Source: JBQCDV01 sp051960855
Lineage (GTDB): Bacteria > Actinomycetota > Actinomycetes > JAJZTN01
Length of the DNA stretch: 13,364 bases
Direction of reading: 5' to 3'
Assembly: GCA_051960855.1 (NCBI GenBank)
Contig: JBQCDV010000071.1
Coordinates: forward strand, 1-13,364
This document shows, in pieces, positions 7,672 to 13,364 of the stretch. The stretch's first letter is position 1, and each line of letters opens with the position of its first letter. The translations under genes were made by a program, and so were the position numbers. Under the pieces are notes generated by a model, which saw nothing but the letters and a program-made list of their open reading frames with translations, had not been told where the DNA came from and made no database searches.

Positions 7672-7676
7672 ACGTA
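7671..7676 (-). promoter_or_regulatory. Candidate -10 element of a leaderless HNH transcript
   Basis: TACGTT on the minus strand fits TANNNT and ends 7 nt before the ATG at 7663. This is the spacing seen when transcription begins at the A of the start codon. No Shine-Dalgarno is present ahead of this ATG, which agrees with a leaderless mRNA. No recognisable -35 lies at the usual distance. Confidence 0.45.
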
Positions 7677-7742
7677 CCCAGGACGGCGCCGCCGGTGGGA
7701 AGCAATGTGGTGGCGGTGGATAACGCCGGCGCCTGATGGCGA

Positions 7743-7764
7743 CTGTGGACACGGCCATCCACAG
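7743..7764. terminator. Short hairpin downstream of the YbbN-like gene
   Basis: CTGTGGA (7743-7749) and TCCACAG (7758-7764) are perfect 7-bp inverted arms around an 8-base loop, ending 6 bp past the minus-strand stop at 7771. It could terminate the YbbN-like transcript before the HNH promoter. There is no T tract, so an operator or chance palindrome remains possible. Confidence 0.35.
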
Positions 7765-7770
7765 GGACGC

Positions 7771-8748
7771 CTAGAACAGCGCGTTCGCCAGGGCCGTGCG
7801 AGCCTTGGCCACCCGGGGATCGCCACTGCCGACCACGTCGAACAGCGACACGAGGTGCTCGCGCACCCGGTCCCGCTCCTCCCCCGACGTCCGACGCACG
7901 GTGTCGACGAGCCGGAGGAACGCGTCCTCGACGTGCCCACCCAGCAGATCGAGGTCCGCGGCGAGGATCTGAGCGTCGACGTCGTCGGGGTTGGCGGCGG
8001 CAGCAGCGCGAGCGGTCCCGAGGTCGGCGTCGGCAGTCCGCGCCAGCAGCTCCACCCGGGCCAGACCGATGCGGGCCTCCTCGTCCGCTGGCCGCTCGGC
8101 CAGCACCTGCTTGTACGCGGCAACGGCCTCTTCGTAGTTGCCTGCGAGCATCGCCTCCTCGGCAGCCAGCAGATGCGGCGGCGTCGCGGGCGCGCCTGCC
8201 TCCTCGGTAGCGCCGTCGGCGCCAGTTGCGTCCACAGTGAGCCGGCCGGTGACGCCGTTGGCCTCGGCGACCCGCAGCAGCTCGTCGAGCACCTGACGCA
8301 CCTGCGCCTCGGGAGCGGGGCCCTGAAAGAGCGGGACCGGCTGACCGGCGAGCACCGCGACGACCGCCGGCACACCCTGCACACCGAACGCGGCCGGCAG
8401 CCGCTGCTCGACATCCACGTCCACGCGGGCCAGCAACCACCGGCCAGCGTCGTTCGTCACGAGCCTCGCCAGAACGCCGCCCAGCTCGTCGGACGGCGCG
8501 TAGTCGCGGGCGTAGAACTCGACGACGACCGGCACGGTGCGCGACTGCTCGACGACAGCCTGGAGGTTCTGCTGCGTCACCTCGACGACCAGGGACGGAA
8601 CGGCGTTGGCGCCGCTGGCCGTCGCCTGCTCGGCTGCGGTCCGTCTCTGCTGGGCGGCCGCGAGCGCGCCGAGGTCCACGGCACCGGAGACGTTGAGGCG
8701 CGGACCGGCCGGTCCGCGGGCACCACCTGGCGGGGTCGGAGTCGTCAT
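7771..8748 (-). CDS. YbbN/CnoX-like thioredoxin-fold TPR protein, cysteine-free
   Basis: A 325-residue cytoplasmic protein with a thioredoxin fold (about 51-160) followed by TPR-like helices (about 190-325), the layout of YbbN/CnoX, a chaperone-linked thioredoxin-like protein. The site equivalent to WCGPC reads DYAPS at residues 82-86, so both catalytic cysteines are replaced. The protein contains no cysteine at all and cannot do thiol exchange. The cis-proline equivalent is kept (VP at 126-127). It is therefore probably a binding or holdase/adaptor protein. The start is ATG 8748, with GGAGAG 9 nt upstream. A longer form from GTG 8796 would add 16 residues and is less likely. It is divergent from xylA across 75 bp. 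Rv1324 of M. tuberculosis, annotated as a possible thioredoxin, likewise lies near glgB. Partners are unknown. Confidence 0.85.
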   Translation of the reverse strand: MTTPTPPGGARGPAGPRLNVSGAVDLGALAAAQQRRTAAEQATASGANAVPSLVVEVTQQNLQAVVEQSRTVPVVVEFYARDYAPSDELGGVLARLVTNDAGRWLLARVDVDVEQRLPAAFGVQGVPAVVAVLAGQPVPLFQGPAPEAQVRQVLDELLRVAEANGVTGRLTVDATGADGATEEAGAPATPPHLLAAEEAMLAGNYEEAVAAYKQVLAERPADEEARIGLARVELLARTADADLGTARAAAAANPDDVDAQILAADLDLLGGHVEDAFLRLVDTVRRTSGEERDRVREHLVSLFDVVGSGDPRVAKARTALANALF

Positions 8749-8823
8749 GGCTCTAGTCTCTCCGACGTCTGACGAGTTCTTCCTCCCGGCTCCCACATTT
8801 CGCCCTCACGACCGGAGCACATC
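8749..8823. promoter_or_regulatory. Divergent intergenic region, YbbN-like gene / xylA
   Basis: This 75-bp gap must hold the 5' signals for both divergent genes. GGAG at 8814-8817 is the Shine-Dalgarno for xylA, 6 nt before its ATG. The other site is GGAGAG at 8763-8758 on the minus strand. No convincing -35/-10 pair or xylose-repressor operator could be recognised, apart from a 6-bp GACGTC palindrome at 8764-8769 too short to interpret. Confidence 0.45.
8758..8763 (-). promoter_or_regulatory. Ribosome binding site deciding the start of the YbbN-like gene
   Basis: GGAGAG on the minus strand lies 9 nt ahead of ATG 8748 and supports this start over the in-frame GTG at 8796. Confidence 0.6.
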
Positions 8824-10014
8824 ATGAGCGACGTCACGCCCACCCCCGCCGACAAGTTTTCCTTCGGCCTCTGGACGATCGGCTGGCAGGGTGGCGACCC
8901 CTTCGGCCTGCCGACCCGCGAGGCGATGGACCCGGTCGAGGCGGTGCACAAGCTTGCCGAGCTGGGCGCGTGGGGCGTCACCTTCCACGACGACGACCTG
9001 GTGCCCTTCGGGGCTGAGGACGACGTGCGCGCGAAGGGCATCGAACGCTTCAAGCAGGCGCTGGACGAGACCGGCGTCGTGTGCGAGATGGTCACGACCA
9101 ACCTCTTCAGCCAGCCGGTCTTCAAGGACGGTGGCTTCACCAGCAACGACCGGTCAGTCCGCCGCTACGCGCTGCGCAAGGTGATGCGCAACCTCGACCT
9201 GGCCGCGGAGCTCGGCGCCGAGACCTACGTCTTCTGGGGCGGTCGCGAGGGCAGCGAGTACGACGCGAGCAAGAACGTCGCCGCTGCCCTCGACCGCTAC
9301 CGCGAGGGCCTCGACACCCTGGCGCAGTACTGCCTCGACCGCGGCTACCGCATGCGCTTCGCCTTGGAGCCCAAGCCCAACGAGCCCCGCGGCGACATCC
9401 TGCTGCCGACCGTTGGCCACGCCCTGGCCTTCATCAACTCTCTCGAGCACGCCGACATGGTGGGGGTCAACCCCGAGGTCGGGCACGAGCAGATGGCAGG
9501 GCTCAACTTCGTCCACGCCATCGCCCAGGCGCTGTGGGCCGGCAAGCTCTTCCACATCGACCTCAACGGCCAGCGGGGCATCAAGTACGACCAGGACCTG
9601 GTCTTCGGCCACGGCGACCTCGTCAGCGCGTTCTTCCTCGTCGACCTCTTGGAGAACGGCGCTGGCGACGGCGCGCCGACTTACTCGGGCGCGCGTCACT
9701 TCGACTACAAGCCTTCGCGTACCGAAGACACGAAGGGGGTCTGGGACACCGCCGCCGCCAACATGCGGACCTACCTGCTCCTCAAGGAGCGGGCCGCCGC
9801 CTTCCGCGCCGACCCCGAGGTCCAGGAGGCTCTCGCGACGGCCGGCGTGCCCGACCTGTCCCAGCCGACTCTCGCCCAGGGCGAGTCGATCGACGACCTG
9901 CTGGCCGACCGGACGGCGTTCGAGGACTTCGACCCGACCGCTGCCGGGCAGCGGGGCTACGGCTTCGTGCGGCTCAACCAGCTGGCTCTCGAGCACCTCA
10001 TGGGCGCTCGCTGA
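8824..10014 (+). CDS. xylA: Xylose isomerase
   Basis: A 396-residue class I (actinobacterial type) xylose isomerase that converts D-xylose to D-xylulose; the family is also known for glucose isomerase activity. It is a TIM barrel with the active site complete and offset by one from Streptomyces numbering: His55 and Asp58 (TFHDDDLVPFG), Glu182 and Lys184 (LEPKPNEP), Glu218 and His221 (NPEVGHEQ), Asp246 (HIDLNGQ), the two Asp of KYDQDL, and the Asp of HFDYKP for the second metal site. Length is typical (about 385-395). The start ATG is 6 nt after GGAG. xylB follows 14 nt downstream, forming a compact two-gene catabolic unit. No xylose transporter or XylR regulator is in the window. Confidence 0.97.
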   Translation: MSDVTPTPADKFSFGLWTIGWQGGDPFGLPTREAMDPVEAVHKLAELGAWGVTFHDDDLVPFGAEDDVRAKGIERFKQALDETGVVCEMVTTNLFSQPVFKDGGFTSNDRSVRRYALRKVMRNLDLAAELGAETYVFWGGREGSEYDASKNVAAALDRYREGLDTLAQYCLDRGYRMRFALEPKPNEPRGDILLPTVGHALAFINSLEHADMVGVNPEVGHEQMAGLNFVHAIAQALWAGKLFHIDLNGQRGIKYDQDLVFGHGDLVSAFFLVDLLENGAGDGAPTYSGARHFDYKPSRTEDTKGVWDTAAANMRTYLLLKERAAAFRADPEVQEALATAGVPDLSQPTLAQGESIDDLLADRTAFEDFDPTAAGQRGYGFVRLNQLALEHLMGAR

Positions 10015-10028
10015 TCGGTCGTCGCGTC

Positions 10029-11486
10029 ATGACTCTGGTCGCCGGCGTCGACTCCTCGACGCAGTCCTGCAAGGTTCTCGTCGTCGACTCCGACACCGGT
10101 GAGGTGGTGCGCGAGGGGCGAGCCCCCCACCCCGACGGGACCGAGGTGCACCCGCAGGCGTGGGAGTCGGCGCTGCGCGAGGCGGTCGAGGCAGCAGGCG
10201 GTCTGAACGACGTCGCCGCGCTGGCCGTCGGCGGTCAGCAGCACGGCATGTGTTGCCTGGACGCGACCGGCCAGGTCGTGCGGCCGGCGCTGCTGTGGAA
10301 CGACACCAGGTCGGCTGGCGCCGCAGCCGACCTGGTGCGCGAGCTGGGGAACGGCCACGAGGCGGCCGGCCGGCAGGCATGGGCCGACACGGTCGGGTCG
10401 GTGCCGGTGGCCTCGTTCACCGTCACCAAGCTGCGCTGGCTAGCCGACCACGAGCCCGAGCACGCGGACCGGACTGCCGCTGTCGCACTCCCCCACGACT
10501 GGCTGACCTGGCGCCTGGCCGGCGCCGGGTCGCTGGAGGCCCTCGTCACCGACCGGGGCGATGCGAGCGGCACGGGCTACTGGTCTGCCGCAACAGGCGA
10601 CTACCGACGCGACCTGCTCGAGCTCGCATTGCGCGGCCGCTCTCCCCTGGTCCCCCGCGTGGCGGGCCCGTCCGAGGCTGTGGGGCAGGTGGCCGGCGAT
10701 TGGGTGAACGCCGCCGGCGGTGCCGCAGGGGCGGACCGGGTCGTGCTCGGCCCCGGCAGCGGTGACAACGCCGCTGCCGCCCTGGGTCTGGGTGCCGGCG
10801 AAGGCGATGTCGTCGTCTCCATCGGCACCTCCGGAGTCGTCACCGCAGTCAGCGCTGTCCCCTCCGCGGATCCCACCGGCGTGGTCGCGGGCTTCGCCGA
10901 CGCCACCGGCCGCTACCTGCCGCTGGTCTGCACCCTGAACGCCGCCCGTGTCCTCGACGCCGCCGCGCGGTTGCTCGGCGTCGATCACGCCGAGCTGTCG
11001 CGTCTCGCCCTGCAGGTTCCGGCAGGAGCCGACGGCCTGGTCCTCGTGCCCTACCTGGAGGGCGAGCGCACTCCCGACCTGCCGCTGGCCACCGGCAGCC
11101 TCCACGGCATGACCCTCGCGACGACGACGCCGGCCCACCTGGCGCGGGCGACGTTCGAAGGCCTGATGTGCGGCCTCGCCGACGGTCTCGACGCGCTGCG
11201 CGCCCAGGGCGCGACCGTCGGTCGGGTGCTGCTCGTCGGCGGCGCTGCGAAATCTGAAGCGCTGCAGCAGATCGCACCCGCCGTCCTCGGCTGCCCGGTC
11301 GTCGTGCCCGAGCCGGGCGAGTACGTAGCCCGAGGCGCCGCGCGGCAGGCCGCCTGGGTGCTGGCAGGTGGCGATGCGCCGCCGGAGTGGGCGCTGCCAG
11401 GGGCTCGGACCTTCGAGGCTGCCCCGACCCCGGAGGTGCGGGAGCGCTACGCCGAGGCAAGCAACCGCTACCTCGACCGTCTCTGA
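10029..11486 (+). CDS. xylB: Xylulokinase
   Basis: A 485-residue FGGY-family sugar kinase that phosphorylates D-xylulose to xylulose 5-phosphate for the pentose phosphate pathway. Visible motifs: N-terminal phosphate loop VAGVDSSTQS (Asp8); substrate-site VGGQQHGM (67-74); GSGDNAAAALG with the catalytic base Asp246, aligned to Asp233 of E. coli XylB; SIGTSGVV; LVPYLEGERTPDLP; and the C-terminal nucleotide-binding segment VGGAAKSEALQQ (403-414). ATG 10029 is chosen because homology begins at MTLVAGVDSS. The frame remains open far upstream only as a shadow within xylA. It starts 14 nt after the xylA stop without a clear Shine-Dalgarno, so translation probably depends on coupling to xylA. Function is firmly supported by the partner gene. 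Confidence 0.96.
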   Translation: MTLVAGVDSSTQSCKVLVVDSDTGEVVREGRAPHPDGTEVHPQAWESALREAVEAAGGLNDVAALAVGGQQHGMCCLDATGQVVRPALLWNDTRSAGAAADLVRELGNGHEAAGRQAWADTVGSVPVASFTVTKLRWLADHEPEHADRTAAVALPHDWLTWRLAGAGSLEALVTDRGDASGTGYWSAATGDYRRDLLELALRGRSPLVPRVAGPSEAVGQVAGDWVNAAGGAAGADRVVLGPGSGDNAAAALGLGAGEGDVVVSIGTSGVVTAVSAVPSADPTGVVAGFADATGRYLPLVCTLNAARVLDAAARLLGVDHAELSRLALQVPAGADGLVLVPYLEGERTPDLPLATGSLHGMTLATTTPAHLARATFEGLMCGLADGLDALRAQGATVGRVLLVGGAAKSEALQQIAPAVLGCPVVVPEPGEYVARGAARQAAWVLAGGDAPPEWALPGARTFEAAPTPEVRERYAEASNRYLDRL

Positions 11487-11503
11487 TGTCAGATTGACGC
11501 AAA

Positions 11504-11542
11504 GACCGGCCGGTCCCCGTCGGGTCCGGCCGGTCCCTTGTT
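11504..11542. terminator. Bidirectional hairpin terminator between xylB and the mutase gene
   Basis: GACCGGCCGG (11504-11513) and CCGGCCGGTC (11526-11535) form a perfect 10-bp GC stem around a 12-base loop, which can itself pair further (CCC with GGG). It sits 17 bp after the xylB stop and 13 bp after the mutase stop. It is followed by CCTTGTT on the + strand and by TCTTTGCG on the minus strand, so it can end both convergent transcripts. Confidence 0.8.
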
Positions 11543-11548
11543 CAGGCG

Positions 11549-13309
11549 TCAGAAGCGCGGCGGCTCACGGTAGTCGCCCCACTCGGCGCGCAGGGCGTCG
11601 CAGATCTCGCCGAGGGTGGCCTCGGCCCGCGCCGCCTCGAGCATCGGCTCGACGAGGTTGACGTCGCCACGTGCCACGTCGACCATCCCGCTCAGCGTCG
11701 CCTTGACGCGATCCTCGTCGCGACCGGCCTTGCGCTGCGCCAGCTCGCTGACCTGCTCCCGCTCGACCTCGTGGCTCACGCGGAGGATCTCGAGGTCGCC
11801 GGTGACGGTCGAGGTGTGGCAGTTGACCCCGACGATCTTCTTGTCGCCCTTCTCGAGGGCGGTCTGGTAGACGAAGGCCGCCTCGGCGATCTCCGACATG
11901 AACCACCCGTCCTCGATTCCGCGCAGGATGCCCGCGGTCATCGGCCAGGTCGCGTCATGCGACTTCCCGCGGTTGGCGGCGACCACCGCGGCGAGCCCTT
12001 CGGTGTCCGAGGCGCTGAGATCAGATCCGCCCAGCGACAGGATGCGGTCAAAGATCCGGTAGGCCTCGGCCTCGATACGGTCGGTGAGCTCCTCGACGTA
12101 CCAGGAGCCGCCCAGGGGGTCGGCGACGTTGACGACCCCGGTCTCCTCCATCAGCACCTGCTGGGTGCGCAGCGCGATCTCGGCCGCCTGCTCGGTCGGC
12201 AGGGCGAGCGTCTCGTCGAGGGCGTTGGTGTGCAGCGAGTTCGTGCCGCCGAGCACTGCCGCCAGGGCCTCGACCGCGGTCCGAACGACGTTGTTGTACG
12301 GCTGCTGCGCGGTCAGGCTCACGCCCGCTGTCTGGGTGTGGAATCGCAGCCACTGCGCCTTGTCGGTCTTGGCACCGTAGACGTCGCGCAGCCACCGGGC
12401 CCAGATGCGCCGGGCTGCGCGGAACTTCGCGATCTCCTCGAAGAAGTCGACGTGGGAGTCGAAGAAGAAGCTCAGCCCGGGCGCGAAGACGTCCACGTCC
12501 ATGCCGCGAGAAAGGCCGAGCTCGACGTAGGCGAAGCCGTCGGCGAGGGTGAAGGCGAGCTCCTGCGCGGCCGTCGAACCGGCCTCACGGATGTGGTAGC
12601 CGGAGACCGATAGCGGCTTGTAGGCCGGAATCTTGTCGGCGCAGTACTCCATGAGGTCGCCGATGAGCCGCAGATGCGGCTCGGGCGGGAAGAGCCACTC
12701 CTTCTGGGCGATGTACTCCTTGAAGATGTCGGTCTGCAGCGTGCCGTTGAGCTGGCCGATGTCGACGCCCTGCCGCTCGGCGGCCACCAGGTACATGCAG
12801 AAGACCGGGACCGCCGGCCCGCTGATCGTCATGGAGGTGGTGACATCGCCGAGCGGGATGCCGTCGAAGAGGACGTCCATGTCGGCGGCGGTGTCGATGG
12901 CGACACCGCAGTGGCCGACCTCGCCGAGTGACTTCGGGTCGTCCGAGTCGCGCCCCATCAGGGTCGGCATGTCGAAGGCGACGGACAGGCCGCCGCCGCC
13001 GGAGCGCAGGATCATCTTGTAGCGCTCGTTGGTCTGCTGCGCGTTGCCGAAGCCGGCGAACTGCCGGATCGTCCACGTGCGGCCGCGGTAGCCCGTCGGG
13101 TAGAGGCCGCGGGTGAAGGGAAACTCCCCCGGCCACCCGATGCGCTCGAGCCGCGGATCCTCGACGCCCTCCGCCGAGCCGTAGACCGGCTCGAGCTCCA
13201 GTCCAGACAGCGTGGTGAAGTCAGCGTCGCGCACCTGGCCCTTGGCCTGCGCCGCCTCGTACCGCTGCTGCCAGCGACTGCGACCCGACGCGATCTGCGA
13301 GCTGTCCAT
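11549..13309 (-). CDS. icmA: Isobutyryl-CoA mutase-like large subunit (B12-dependent acyl-CoA mutase)
   Basis: A 586-residue substrate-binding TIM-barrel subunit of the methylmalonyl-CoA mutase superfamily. Residues that set substrate choice are Phe84 (TIRQFAGFG) and Gln202 (KEYIAQKEW). These correspond to Phe80/Gln198 of Streptomyces isobutyryl-CoA mutase, whereas methylmalonyl-CoA mutase has Tyr89/Arg207. The spacing of 118 is identical, and the catalytic His is His239 (SGYHIREAG). Isobutyryl-CoA/n-butyryl-CoA interconversion is thus favoured. The protein ends at WGDYREPPRF with no B12-binding domain (no DxHxxG), so it needs a separate small subunit, not found here. The start is ATG 13309, with GGAGG 5 nt upstream, rather than the GTG at 13321 that overlaps the ribosome site. 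A related mutase with another branched substrate remains possible, so the symbol is tentative. Confidence 0.85.
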   Translation of the reverse strand: MDSSQIASGRSRWQQRYEAAQAKGQVRDADFTTLSGLELEPVYGSAEGVEDPRLERIGWPGEFPFTRGLYPTGYRGRTWTIRQFAGFGNAQQTNERYKMILRSGGGGLSVAFDMPTLMGRDSDDPKSLGEVGHCGVAIDTAADMDVLFDGIPLGDVTTSMTISGPAVPVFCMYLVAAERQGVDIGQLNGTLQTDIFKEYIAQKEWLFPPEPHLRLIGDLMEYCADKIPAYKPLSVSGYHIREAGSTAAQELAFTLADGFAYVELGLSRGMDVDVFAPGLSFFFDSHVDFFEEIAKFRAARRIWARWLRDVYGAKTDKAQWLRFHTQTAGVSLTAQQPYNNVVRTAVEALAAVLGGTNSLHTNALDETLALPTEQAAEIALRTQQVLMEETGVVNVADPLGGSWYVEELTDRIEAEAYRIFDRILSLGGSDLSASDTEGLAAVVAANRGKSHDATWPMTAGILRGIEDGWFMSEIAEAAFVYQTALEKGDKKIVGVNCHTSTVTGDLEILRVSHEVEREQVSELAQRKAGRDEDRVKATLSGMVDVARGDVNLVEPMLEAARAEATLGEICDALRAEWGDYREPPRF

Positions 13310-13314
13310 CGGCA

Positions 13315-13319
13315 CCTCC
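13315..13319 (-). promoter_or_regulatory. Ribosome binding site fixing the mutase start
   Basis: GGAGG on the minus strand ends 5 nt before ATG 13309. The in-frame GTG at 13321 overlaps this site and is therefore unlikely to be the start. Confidence 0.7.
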
Positions 13320-13333
13320 ACGCTGAGGAACGA

Positions 13334-13364
13334 CTACTGCGGCGCGACGTCGACGGGGACCGGC
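13334..13364 (-). CDS. Possible C-terminal tail of an upstream minus-strand gene (partial)
   Basis: The last bases read on the minus strand as PVPVDVAPQ followed by TAG (13336-13334), with G or C at every third codon position before the stop, as in the other genes here. If real, it ends 24 nt before the mutase ATG and would be in an operon with it. Nine codons are too few to identify a product or to exclude non-coding DNA. Confidence 0.3.
   Translation of the reverse strand, partial: PVPVDVAPQ

Noticed and set aside
7664..8440. A 259-residue N-terminal extension of the HNH protein
   Set aside because: This open frame is antisense-frame shadow of the YbbN-like gene and the gap. It is Arg/Gly/Ala-rich with no homology, and the family start and promoter signals lie at 7663.
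9081..10028. A 316-residue N-terminal extension of xylulokinase
   Set aside because: It is an alternative frame within xylA; the kinase fold begins exactly at ATG 10029.

Overview
The window is high-GC DNA with strong G/C bias at third codon positions and densely packed genes. Its gene families (GlgE-type glucan genes, a DUF222/13E12 HNH protein, an IcmA-type mutase, an actinobacterial xylose isomerase) point to the chromosome of an actinobacterium. Genus cannot be decided from the sequence. No rRNA, tRNA, CRISPR array, insertion sequence or phage gene was seen, and no gene-free stretch exceeds about 110 bases.

Left third (1-4897, + strand): the 3' part of trehalose synthase (treS), maltokinase (mak) overlapping it by ATGA, and the branching enzyme glgB 69 bp further on. 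Together these feed trehalose/maltose into alpha-glucan: TreS interconverts trehalose and maltose, Mak makes maltose 1-phosphate, GlgE (not in the window, probably upstream) extends the glucan, and GlgB branches it. mak carries a 3 x 18 bp in-frame tandem repeat. glgB has an Ala/Pro/Thr/Gln-rich N-terminal extension.

Middle (4898-7770): a LysE-family exporter (+) whose GTG start lies inside a near-perfect long inverted repeat holding TAGGAT, and a convergent DUF222-HNH protein (-). A LexA/SOS-box-like palindrome (11 of 12 consensus positions) lies directly on the HNH start codon, next to a -10-like hexamer at leaderless spacing. The HNH protein has a five-residue-repeat linker.

Right half (7771-13364): a cysteine-free thioredoxin-like/TPR protein of the YbbN (CnoX) type (-), divergent from a xylA-xylB pair (+) for D-xylose to xylulose 5-phosphate. 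A hairpin that can serve as a bidirectional terminator follows xylB. Then comes a convergent acyl-CoA mutase large subunit (-) whose active-site residues match isobutyryl-CoA mutase rather than methylmalonyl-CoA mutase, and which lacks a B12-binding domain. The last bases may hold the tail of another minus-strand gene.

A YbbN-like gene near glgB is also known in mycobacteria (Rv1324 near glgB and glgE), so the glucan genes, the YbbN-like gene and perhaps the mutase may be an old neighbourhood into which lysE, the HNH gene and xylAB were inserted. This is inference from memory of gene order. No clearly new multi-gene system was found; the most informative signals are regulatory (SOS box, lysE palindrome) and small repeat insertions in conserved enzymes.
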